A stretch of 64,000 nucleotides of DNA. Source: Seminavis robusta (lineage: Eukaryota; Bacillariophyta; Bacillariophyceae; Naviculales; Naviculaceae). The stretch covers positions 1-64,000 of the forward strand of contig CAICTM010000040.1 in assembly GCA_903772945.1 (NCBI GenBank), read 5' to 3'. Both the position numbers and the translations under genes were made by a program. Below are positions 50,291 through 59,547 of the stretch, piece by piece (the stretch's first letter is position 1; the number at the start of each line of letters is the position of its first letter). The notes beneath the pieces are model-generated. The model worked only from the letters and a program-made list of their open reading frames with translations. It was not told the DNA's origin and did no database searches.

Positions 50291-53161
50291 TCAGTTGATC
50301 CCACATTGGCATTGCCAGACACAGGGACATGCCACCGTAAAAGGACTTGGAGGGCAATCAACACGAGCTACAAACTGGGGGGAGGAGCAGAGTTCGTTGG
50401 GCACACTACCGATCAACTTGTTGTTGTACAACTCCAAGTCAGTCAACAAACTCAGTTTTCCTATCTCGGAAGGAATGCCACCGTAAAATTGGTTGCTGTG
50501 CAAACTCAACCGTTGCAATGCAAGGAAGAGCAAGCCAAACTCAGAAGGAATCCGGTTGGATATCGAGTTGTTGTGAAAGTCCATCCACCGCAGATCTGTC
50601 AGCAATCCCAGTTCTGTGGGCAGACTACTGGATAACTGGTTGTAGGAAAAGTCCAAGGAAGTCAAGGCAGTGAACAATCCAATCTCACTGGCAATGCTGC
50701 CGGAAAACTGGTTGGCCCCAAGTTGCAAGTTGGTCAATGCCGTCAGAAATCTAAGCTCCTCAAAAGGGATCTGACCCGACAAATCGTTGTCTTTCAAATC
50801 CAACCACGTCAACGACGTCAAGAATCCAAGCTCGGAAGGAATGTGGCCCGACAACTGGTTGCCATTCAACCACAAGCTCGTCATCGAAGACAGCTGACTA
50901 ACTTCGGAAGGAATTTTGCCGGTCAAACGATTGTCATTCATCTCCAAAGTTGGCAAACCGGTCAGTTGTCCAAGCTCGGTGGCAATGCTTCCGGACAACT
51001 GGTTGGCCCCAAGTTTCAGTTGCGTCAATGCCGTCAGGAGCCCTATCACTGTAGGTATCGTGCCAGCGATGGAGGCGTCGTGCAACATCAAATCTCGCAG
51101 AAGAGTCATTTTAGCAAACTCGGAGAGAATGGTGCTCTCATTATGATGGAAATTGTTCAGGGACAGATTGATGGTTTCCATCTCTGCCAACAGTCCCAAC
51201 TCTGTAGGCAGTGCCCCAGATAGCAGGTTGCCACCAAGATGCAACTGAGTCAAAGCGGAGAGGGTGGCAACCTCGGACGGCAGTGAGCCGCTCAAGGAAT
51301 TGGCCGCCAAACTCAAATGCGTCATGTAGCGTGGCAGGCGTGAAAACAGAGACGGAGGGATAGTACCTTGAAGGTTGCTGTCGGACAACAGGAGCGTTTC
51401 GAGGCTTTTCATGTAGCGAAGGGTGGTTGGGACGACCTTGTCCAACGGTTCACTCCAGCTGGGAGAACTGCCAATGGCAAGGTATTTCAAGGCCGATAGC
51501 ATTGCCACTTCGGGTGGAATCGTCCCCGAATCGATATCGGTAATGTGACCAAAGTCCAAACTTTTCACAACTTGTGACTCATCGCATTGAATCTGGAAGA
51601 TTTCTCGATTCTTGTAGGCGGTGGGCTCCAGTGTCCAATCACACTCTGAGGACATCGGATTCAACCACTCTTGCCGGTCCCCGATATCCCACGTGTCCCC
51701 ATCGAAGGAATAGTAGACACATGCGAGAGCGTACAGTTGGTGCTTTCTCCATCCCTCCATTGTGTCTAACATTTCTAGCGAATAGCTACGGGAGATCCAA
51801 TCTAGCGCTTTTCGTAGCGGGGCATTGGGGTTGCTTCTTTCGCGTTGCAAGGACTGAAGGGCGTGGTCTGGTAGATGGAGGGATACCAGGAGATACACGT
51901 TGACCGTTCCGCCATTGACGACTGTAGAGAAGTATGCGGTGTCTGCGATGGACATGGGTTGGAGTTGCGTTTTCGAGAACAAGAGCATTTCACCCGTTGT
52001 GGCATTACGGCGTGATGTCACATTGCCCGCAAACCCGTTCAGCAATCGCTGTCCCTCGTAGAGACGAAGCCGTCCTTGCTTGCTCGTGCTGTTGTTGTTG
52101 TTGTTGTTGTTGTTGCTGTTGCTTGTTGTTGTGAGATTGTCGTTGTTGGATGCCAGCGACGGAGTGGTTTCCGTTGTGTTTCCGTGATCAAAAATGTTCC
52201 CAACCAAGGTGTCGTTCGTCAATAATGGCGCTGGAGTAGTAACGTTGGACGCCTCTGGTGTTGATCCACCATCGTCGCCGCAGAGGCCCGAACCACACGT
52301 AATGCCCGTGATTGCGATTGCGGTAATCAAAAGGGCCAGGATCAAACAGAGCCATTTCCCTGCTGCCGAGACTGGAAGTACCTGGAGTGATCCGTTCTGT
52401 TTGTCCAATTCTTGTGCCGGCTCTGCCATTACCACGAGAATATCCGAGGGGTCATCCTCTTCCACCAAGGTGGCTTCCAGCAGTGGTGCTTCTGGTGGAT
52501 CGTTCGAGACGCCAAACGTAGCTTCCTCTTCATCATCCTCCTCATCATAAAGAGACGAGCTGGAGACAGCAGCAACATGAATGTCTGGTTCATTGTCGTT
52601 TCCGCGTCCCTTGGCATCCCTACCAGCTCGAGGGAACTTGTCTCTGGGAAAGGGACGTCGCTCTCGCTTGGCGGATGTGAAGTGTGACTCCTCCGGTACA
52701 TTCTTTCTTCGTAGTCCTCGCTTGCTCTTGTGATCACTCTGGGTCAAACCGGATCTGTTTCTAGGCAGTGTATGGATGGCTCCCACTGCACTGGTTTCTG
52801 CTGGTGCCTCCACATCCCTTGCATCGTTGCCACCAGGAGGATGCGGCATGGCATTATGATTTTCAATTTCACCCCGCAAGCTGTTTATGCTCCTATGGCT
52901 TTGTTTGGAATCTGAATCCATGGCAGCTCCTACCTTCTTTCTTCGAAGTCCTCGCTTGCTCTTTTGATCGCTCGGGCTTGAACCATTTCTAGGCAGTGTG
53001 TGGATGGCTCCCACCTCACTGGTTGCTGCTGGTGCCTCCAAGTCCCTTGTATTCTTGTCACCAGGAGGATGTGGTACATCATGATTGCCTTGATCCCGGA
53101 TGCTAGATACACTCCTATTGCTTTGTTTGGAAGTTGATTCCATGGCAGTTCCAACATACAA
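50291..53161 (-). CDS. LRR receptor-like membrane protein without kinase
   Basis: The 956-residue protein (951 from the Met at 53143) has a long N-terminal cytosolic part, a membrane helix at about residues 271-288, then a long LRR region. Residues 7-77 and 81-153 are an internal duplication (S-K-Q-S-x-R-S-x-x-S, E-A-P-A-x-T-S-x-V-G-A-I-H-T-L-P-R-N, K-S-K-R-G-L-R-R-K). After the helix come an Asn/Thr-rich linker, a cap, and leucine-rich repeats of 24 residues (L-x-x-L-x-L-x-x-N-x-L-S-G-x-I-P). The end, C-x-C-V-W-Q-C-Q-C, is a Cys-rich cap. No kinase or other signalling domain is present. Proteins of this layout are expanded in diatoms; roles in recognition of surfaces or microbes are only proposed. 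No introns. Confidence 0.88.
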   Translation of the reverse strand: MYVGTAMESTSKQSNRSVSSIRDQGNHDVPHPPGDKNTRDLEAPAATSEVGAIHTLPRNGSSPSDQKSKRGLRRKKVGAAMDSDSKQSHRSINSLRGEIENHNAMPHPPGGNDARDVEAPAETSAVGAIHTLPRNRSGLTQSDHKSKRGLRRKNVPEESHFTSAKRERRPFPRDKFPRAGRDAKGRGNDNEPDIHVAAVSSSSLYDEEDDEEEATFGVSNDPPEAPLLEATLVEEDDPSDILVVMAEPAQELDKQNGSLQVLPVSAAGKWLCLILALLITAIAITGITCGSGLCGDDGGSTPEASNVTTPAPLLTNDTLVGNIFDHGNTTETTPSLASNNDNLTTTSNSNNNNNNNNSTSKQGRLRLYEGQRLLNGFAGNVTSRRNATTGEMLLFSKTQLQPMSIADTAYFSTVVNGGTVNVYLLVSLHLPDHALQSLQRERSNPNAPLRKALDWISRSYSLEMLDTMEGWRKHQLYALACVYYSFDGDTWDIGDRQEWLNPMSSECDWTLEPTAYKNREIFQIQCDESQVVKSLDFGHITDIDSGTIPPEVAMLSALKYLAIGSSPSWSEPLDKVVPTTLRYMKSLETLLLSDSNLQGTIPPSLFSRLPRYMTHLSLAANSLSGSLPSEVATLSALTQLHLGGNLLSGALPTELGLLAEMETINLSLNNFHHNESTILSEFAKMTLLRDLMLHDASIAGTIPTVIGLLTALTQLKLGANQLSGSIATELGQLTGLPTLEMNDNRLTGKIPSEVSQLSSMTSLWLNGNQLSGHIPSELGFLTSLTWLDLKDNDLSGQIPFEELRFLTALTNLQLGANQFSGSIASEIGLFTALTSLDFSYNQLSSSLPTELGLLTDLRWMDFHNNSISNRIPSEFGLLFLALQRLSLHSNQFYGGIPSEIGKLSLLTDLELYNNKLIGSVPNELCSSPQFVARVDCPPSPFTVACPCVWQCQCGIN

Positions 53162-53324
53162 GAGATCTCTCTATTGCTTGTTACTGTACTTGAATCGAAT
53201 CTTTGTAATTAGTCCGAGAGAAGCGGAGATGGATGATGCGAAGGAAGGCTTCTGGGTCGGGACCAAAGAAGAACAAGCAGCTGTCAAAAAGAGATTTGAT
53301 TGGATTCCCCAATCCAATCCTTAA

Positions 53325-53615
53325 CATCTTTGGTCAAATCCTTTACCGTGTTCAACTGGACACACTAGCAAGTCTCCATAGCCAGCCAGTAAGGGTCCAA
53401 AGTACTGTGTCCAACAGAACACACAATATCAATCCCTATCCTTAACAAGGCAAATGTCCCTTATGTCTTTGGCAAAACTTACACCGTGTTTTTCTGGACA
53501 CACTAGTGAGTCTGCATAGCCAGCCAGAACTGGTACCCATATGTTGAAACTACTGTGTCCAGCTGAACACAAAATAATAATCCCTATCCTTAACGAGGAA
53601 AGTGTCCCCTATGTG
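53325..53615. repeat. two-copy ~139-nt tandem repeat
   Basis: Copies begin at about 53326 and 53465. Shared blocks include CTGGACACACTAG, CATAGCCAGCCAG, ACTGTGTCCA, CTGAACACA/CAGAACACA and AATCCCTATCCTTAAC, all in the same order. Similarity is imperfect. Confidence 0.75.
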
Positions 53616-53631
53616 ACCAAAACAGCTGCAA

Positions 53632-53643
53632 CAAACACACACA

Positions 53644-53694
<51 letters not shown>

Positions 53695-53697
53695 ATA
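53632..53697. repeat. CA/TG dinucleotide microsatellite
   Basis: About 30 CA units, interrupted by AA and AT. Read on the minus strand it gives an open frame of alternating Cys and Val, which is an artefact. Confidence 0.95.
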
Positions 53698-54959
53698 CAG
53701 CGATAAAAATGTGAAAGACCCTCAGTCCGTTGAGGGCAAACCAAGATAATTTCCCTACTCCAAACCCCCCCCCTTTCTTCAGGGTTTCACGGAAGTGTCA
53801 TGAAACCTACCGGTACTGTAGACTCTATAGTTGAGATAAATACCTCGGTTATAAGCGTCACAATGTCTGAGGATCTTTGGTCTCTATTAAAGGGCAAGTT
53901 ACTACCAGGTACATGAACATTACATGTATGGGTTGGAGGGGACTATGGTAAGGATCTTTGCAGATGACGGCACAAACGAGGATGCCGCAGTAGATTAGTC
54001 TACCTCAGTATCGAAATCTGCTTCCGAGCAGGGGTAAGGACATTTCTTCTCGAATCTATGGCTGGTACTATAATACTCTACTAGCCAGATTATATCATCT
54101 CTTGATAGTTTTTTATAGAGGGATTACTAATAATAGCCATCGAGTTTCTTTGCTCCAGCTTCGGCCAGTACGTAATGTACCAAAAAATAAAACTGAAAGT
54201 CAATTAGCGGATCCAGACAACAAGTGCTTGAGGACGACCCACGAGCCGAGGCCTGGGTGATTAATTCCCACAGTCAAGTCTGTTCACCTGCCACACTGGC
54301 CTCCTGAGAGGGTGTGATGCCTATTACTATCCAAGGGTTTGTTCACTGAGGTCCGAGCAATGATTCGATTCACCACAAATTATGGTAGGTAATGTACCAG
54401 TAGAGCATATGGGTACCAGTACAGTAGTAGCAAAGATATGACGGTCTCCTCGACATCTTCCGAGCTTACTTTTTAAACAGACAAGGCTATGGTAATTTAT
54501 ATTAGAAGTTGACAGAGCTGCAATTTGGTGACACCAAAGATCCAGAGAGAGAAGCAAAATCTTTTTCTCTCCTCTCTTTCATTTCTTTGCAGCGCGTCAA
54601 CGACACGACGCATTTTCATCCCTTTGCTCTTTTGCTCACAAACGGCCGTAAAGGGGTAGAAGGCAGCAATTTGATTGGTCGATGAGTACCGAAGAACAAC
54701 AATACGTCAGGAAGTAATTTGAATTATTTAACGCACCATTTATAGAGATTACGGAGTTAACGTGCTACCAATTCAAGGATTTTCGTGTTTTCAGAAGAAA
54801 GAAGAAGGATTCCGTCGCGATCCATCGACCATGACAGGCTCTGCCGCTCCCACTCGACGGTCATTTCTCGGCCAAAAAGGCAACAGCAGCAGCACCATGG
54901 ACCACCAACAGCAGCAGTAATGCAGACAACAAACAACACAAAATGAAGGGATGGGCTGC

Positions 54960-57853
54960 CAGAGTCAGAATCGAAATCCACAGCAGAAGAGAGCATTCCA
55001 ACTCGCCCACAACAACAATCCAAGATCAAAGAGAGCCAGAGAAGAAGGAGCCCAAACAGCACTGGAGGAGGGATAGCAGAAGTCTTTGATCCACTCAGAC
55101 ACTGTCCAATCTGTAAGGCCAGACATTTTGGTCTCAGAGTCCCCAAGAGAGCACACTCTGTCTTCTGTATTAAGAATACAGTACAAAAGGACAAGGACCT
55201 TTGAATGCGCTGAACAATGGAGACAATCAAAGAAGCAGAGAGACTCACCAGGCAATTCAGTGCTCCTCTTCCACTCAATGAGAGAGGAAGCTGGAGACAT
55301 TCCACAAGAGAAAATGGAGAAGCATTCTTTGCCGCTAGAACCAACACAGCCAAAGCCACAGCAGTTCCCAAAAAGAAAAATGTAATGGCCAACTCCAGCT
55401 GTGTTCTGTGAGAAAGTCACAGCTCTTGTTGAGGATGCCACCTTTGTGGAAAAGCACAAGACCAAAAGCACCAACTGGCAATGATAGCAATGGCAGAAGC
55501 AGTGTCAGAATTTACAGGGCCAAACTTGAAGAATCAGGATTTATTCCAGCAACACTTTGATGGACTCACCATGACAGTCCCATCCACAAAGGAGCAATTC
55601 CAGTCTCCTCACTACCACTCCATTGTTGGGCAGAAACTTACTTAGTGGACTGGAATCGATGTGCATCTCTGTACCTTGTCCTGATGGAAGATGCTCTGGC
55701 CAACTCAACAAATGAAAGAAGCAAATGGTCGAGGAACAAGACTCTGTTTCCAATCTTTGGCATTGCTGGACCTCCATCTTGGTGATGGTAACACCTATGG
55801 TCTTGACCATGCAAGAGGAGATTTGATTCCAATCAATCAGAGGTACTGCTGTCAATCCCAGAGCATGTTTCATTGATGTATCCAGTAGAGCCAAAGTATG
55901 CCTTTACCAAAACAGACTATCACTTGGAGAGAACAGCAACAGAAGTGTTTGATTCTATAATGGTTACCTATGGCAATGGAGACCTCTGCAGCCGCCTCAT
56001 CTACAATGCAAATCAACAGGAGTACATTAGAGCCATGATGTCCTACTATTCTTACTGGCAAGGTAATCAGAGGGAACCTCCTCCCTTCCTTCCAAAGGAT
56101 GGAACTTACATCAGACAATACCCTCCTCTTGGTGAGACCATCCGTGACTTCTTTGACAGGGCTGCTGCATCCAACAGAAATCCATGGAGGATCAGTGACA
56201 ATGCCAGGCAAACAAGGGAGATCCAAAGTGTCAGCTGCAACAAGGCTATCTTCTGTCAGGACCACACTTTCCAACAGTCAAGAATTACATTGAAGAGGAG
56301 GTTGGAGCAGTGGCTGTTTGGGATGCTGCCACTGAAACTGGAGTAGATAGCTTCTGCAGTGCTGGTTCCCTACCACAAGACATCCACTTCTCCCATGCTG
56401 CCATGCAGCTAGCAAGGAGGAGCAACTTCAATCCAGTTGCAATGTATAGTGACACCTGTACTAAAGCTGTGAGGAGAGATATTCCAGCTGTCATGTATAG
56501 TGATACCTGGCCCAACAAGGATGACTACTGGGAGGAGCTGTTTCCAGGTATTGAGGGAAGACTTGGCCTGTTTCATTATGAGAAGAGAATCCTGTCAACT
56601 TTGAGGAAGGGCCACATTGATCACTTCCAAGCAATGACAGACCTTTTGGACTGCCTGTATGAGTACTTACCTCAGGACTATGAGAAGCTTCTCTATGCTC
56701 TGAAACATGGTCTACTATCAGCTGATGGCAAACACTATTCCATGGTGGAGATCTCAGACATGCAATCATCCAAGGTCTTCCGTGACAGATACTCCAAGTA
56801 TCTAAGGAAGAAGAATGAGAGAACCAGAAACAATGAGACAGAGGATTCAAACAGTGGTTCTGCAGGTACAAGGTCACTGCTAGTGAGGGCAGCCAACCAG
56901 GAAGAAGGCTCGATCCAGTCAAGAAATTTACCTTGTTCACTCCAGACACCAAACCAGCAGTAGACAACTGCATTGAGAAAGCCATCCACTTGGCTGATCC
57001 ACTACAATGGAGCAAATGTATGACACAATCCACCATCTCCCAACTCCAACACAAGCTTCCAGAGTACCTATCAAGGAGAGGAGAGTCAAAGTTAGAGGCT
57101 TTCCATGACAAGTTTGCTCACTTTGGCAATGGTGGAATGAGAAGAACCCTTGCTGATGCACTCAATCTTGCTGGCACTGCTAGATACAACCTCAAGATTC
57201 GCCACAAGAGAGCCTTCCTGTCAAGAATCAGCGAGGCAGAAAGGAAGTCAATTCCAGCTGGATGGGAGAAGGTTGTTCCTTACTGGAACCATTCAGAGTT
57301 GGCTTACCTCAATGACATGGCAGAGGCTGTTGGTCTGGATGCACCATTTCCAAATGCAGAACCACTGCCAGAGGATAATGGAGAAAGATTCTTTTCAGAG
57401 TACATTGTTGGATTCAAACCTCACAGGCAGAAGTACTCACCAAATGATTGTTGCTTGTGTAGATTGTGCACCAGTCCAGTTGAAGCTCACAACCACAACC
57501 GGTTCCACAACCTCAACCACAACAAGTTCACAACCACAACCACAACCACAACCGGTTCCACAGCTCCACCTCCACCACCCAATCCACCTCCACAAGCAGC
57601 TCCTCCTGTAGCAACAAACAAGAAATTCTTACATGGTAACCTGATTCTCTATCAGCAACAACACCAGATTCAAATGATGCAACTTGCCTTAATGCAGCAG
57701 CAATTCCAACCAATACTGCCAGCTCCTTTCCAGCCACGTCCTCCACCAAATGGCTGCTGTCAGAGATACTGCCAATGGTTGACTCACAGGAGAGGAAGAC
57801 CACCCCATGATGGAACCTGCCAAGCTAGATGGAATGGATATTCTGCTGGGTAA
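54960..57853 (+). mobile_element. degenerate DDE-type transposase-like relic
   Basis: A large open but broken reading path. Near 55080 the path has C-P-I-C and C-I-K-N-type Cys residues. Between 55873 and 56277 a frame is clean; a shift follows to 56310-56963, then another near 56920 to 56933-57853. Key parts: A-I-F-C-Q-D-H-T-F-Q-T-V-K-N-Y, V-W-D-A-A-T-E-T-G-V-D-S, a second Asp in M-Y-S-D-T-W-P-N, and F-P-G-I-E-G-R-L-G-L-F-H-Y-E-K-R-I, typical of a DDE superfamily transposase with an unusual G-R-L-G-L-F-H block. The C-terminal part is Pro/Gln/His-rich. Stops at about 55200, 55640 and elsewhere break it. The element family is not identified with confidence. Confidence 0.5.
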
Positions 57854-57909
57854 CAACAACAAAGATTGAGATACATAACTTTCATATCTAATTTAGAAAG
57901 TAACTTACA

Positions 57910-57995
57910 TATTGCCAATGAAATCATCAACCATAGTCTCACTCATCATCTGAATCAATGCCAATGAAATCAATAACCATAGTCTCACTCATCTC
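57910..57995. repeat. 42-nt tandem duplication
   Basis: GCCAATGAAATCATCAACCA plus TAGTCTCACTCATCATCTGA is followed directly by GCCAATGAAATCAATAACCA plus TAGTCTCACTCATC. It falls across the 3' end of the minus-strand gene 57939-58502. Confidence 0.85.
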
Positions 57996-58502
57996 AGCCA
58001 ATTCCTGGAAGGAAATATTCTTCTTGTGGTCATACCAGCGGCAACAATAAAAATGCCAAGCATCCATATAAAACTGTCCTTCAAGGGAGGACACCTCATA
58101 GCTCTCACTGATCCTTTCCCTCACTAACCAATAGATGCACTCAATGCAGATGTCCTTCCTTTCACAGCCTGAGAGATGTGGCGACTCCAACATTTCAGAA
58201 AGAGTGGAGACAACAGCTCTGAACCATTTTGGACTTGTCTGAAGGCCTGGACCAAGCATGTAATCCATGATGTCGGTCATGGCAGGAGGAAGTGGCTTGC
58301 ATGCTCCTTGCAATATCATCTCCTCAAGAACAGTCACCTCCAGGCTTTTGGTGGCCAAACAGAAATTATCCTCCTCATCATCATTGTACCCACAAATGAC
58401 ATACTTGCAGTTGAATCCATGCCTTGTAACTCTCAGCTCATTGAATGGGTATGCTTGACCTTGCAGCCACTTGGTGAACCATGGACTAGTGGTGATCCTC
58501 AT
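57939..58502 (-). CDS. hypothetical protein next to the transposase relic
   Basis: The frame gives 187 residues, Met at 58502. It is rich in Glu, Cys and Trp (for example C-R-W-Y-D-H, C-I-E-C-I-Y-W), with an acidic end. No domain recognised. Its position directly behind the DDE-like relic, in opposite orientation, could mean it belongs to that element or is an unrelated gene. No introns are needed. The tract lacks repeats except the 42-nt one at its 3' end. Confidence 0.5.
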   Translation of the reverse strand: MRITTSPWFTKWLQGQAYPFNELRVTRHGFNCKYVICGYNDDEEDNFCLATKSLEVTVLEEMILQGACKPLPPAMTDIMDYMLGPGLQTSPKWFRAVVSTLSEMLESPHLSGCERKDICIECIYWLVRERISESYEVSSLEGQFYMDAWHFYCCRWYDHKKNISFQELAEMSETMVIDFIGIDSDDE

Positions 58503-59547
58503 GGTCGATCTGGCAACCGGGGATTTCTCCTCCTATCAAACCGAGCGATCGGTGGATCCAATGTGCTTGTTGTTGCGGATCGATCGAGGGTGTTGTTGTT
58601 GCCGATCGATCGATCGATCGAGCGGTCCTGTAAAGAGACAAGATAATAGTATTAGCTAGCATCGCAAACAACAACAACGCCATTGTCATCTCCATCGTCA
58701 ACATAACACAAGCAACGTACCTTCACCACTGTTCGGAGCAGATTGGTTGTCTTCGGAGGAAGCTAGCGGGAAAATAGGAAGGTCTGGTGCGAGCGAAGGA
58801 AGGGAAAAATCAAAAAAAGATCCACCGAGCAAGTCAGCCAGGTATCCGTTTGGCCGATTTGAATGGACTTCAACGAACAACGAACCTCTCCAGTGACGTA
58901 TTTGCTGACACTTACACTGTTCTTCAGACAAAGAAGACTTAGAAAAGAGGGGAGATGACCATCGTCATTGTCAAATCCCCTCTTTCCTTTAAGTAATGAG
59001 TATCCGTTGTCTGGGTCATAATCTCGGCTCCCAGTGCCGGATGTGTCCCGGCAGGCTCACTTCGGAATCAGGAATCTCAACGGTTAACCCTCTCCCTTTC
59101 TTTTTTCTTTTCCCTCCCCCGCGCTGTTGCCGAACCCCCCCATAATCTCGCAGGAAGGTCGGGAAGGAGTTTCGGCAATAACACTCTGACTGAGTCACTG
59201 ACTGAGTCACTCATTTCTCATTCGTGCCAAAGATCTTTGTCGTCCTCATTCGGACCATGCCTCCATCGCATTTTGATCGTGATTTCTTCGAAATCAAAAG
59301 AGAACCAAGATGGTGAGGGGGAAAGAGAAATAACGAAAGAGCAACATTGCTATAGGGGACGACTGGAAGGGGTCATCCGTGTTGTGGATGGACCTTGTCT
59401 CGACTGACTCAAAGAACTCTCAAGGTTGCTGCAGAGGACATCGGCCCTGTCGGGTCCCAAAGGAAGAGTCTCCAGAACATCCTTTGTGCTTCGATTCTGC
59501 CCAAAGTGCCTTGCCGCGAAGTTAATTGATACTTCCGAGGGTTCACA
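58503..59547. other. spacer with a doubtful spliced gene
   Basis: On the minus strand a frame (58698-58931) ends at a plausible donor GAAG|GTACGTTG (about 58720), with an acceptor TTTACAG at about 58628; splicing gives about 100 residues ending in a Ser/Arg-rich tail. No family. The exon lies beside a GATCGATCGATCGATCGATC run (58604-58620). An ACTGAGTCACTGACTGAGTC repeat occurs at about 59190. I would not call a gene here. Confidence 0.3.

Larger units (their letters stand above)
53162..54959. other. 1.8 kb spacer with microsatellite and tandem repeat
   Basis: No gene supported. It holds the 139-nt repeat at 53325-53615 and the CA tract at 53632-53697, listed separately. Open frames near 54757-55470 on the minus strand lie opposite the transposase relic and are not called. 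Confidence 0.4.

Noticed and set aside
53550-53744. Cys-Val alternating frame on the minus strand
   Set aside because: It is the translation of the CA/TG microsatellite.
54757-55474. Hydrophobic, Cys-rich minus-strand frames near 55 kb
   Set aside because: They lie opposite the transposase relic and are shadows of its Lys/Gln/Ser-rich coding strand.
58604-58620. GATC-rich run as a regulatory operator
   Set aside because: It is a simple tetranucleotide repeat in a spacer with no supporting context.
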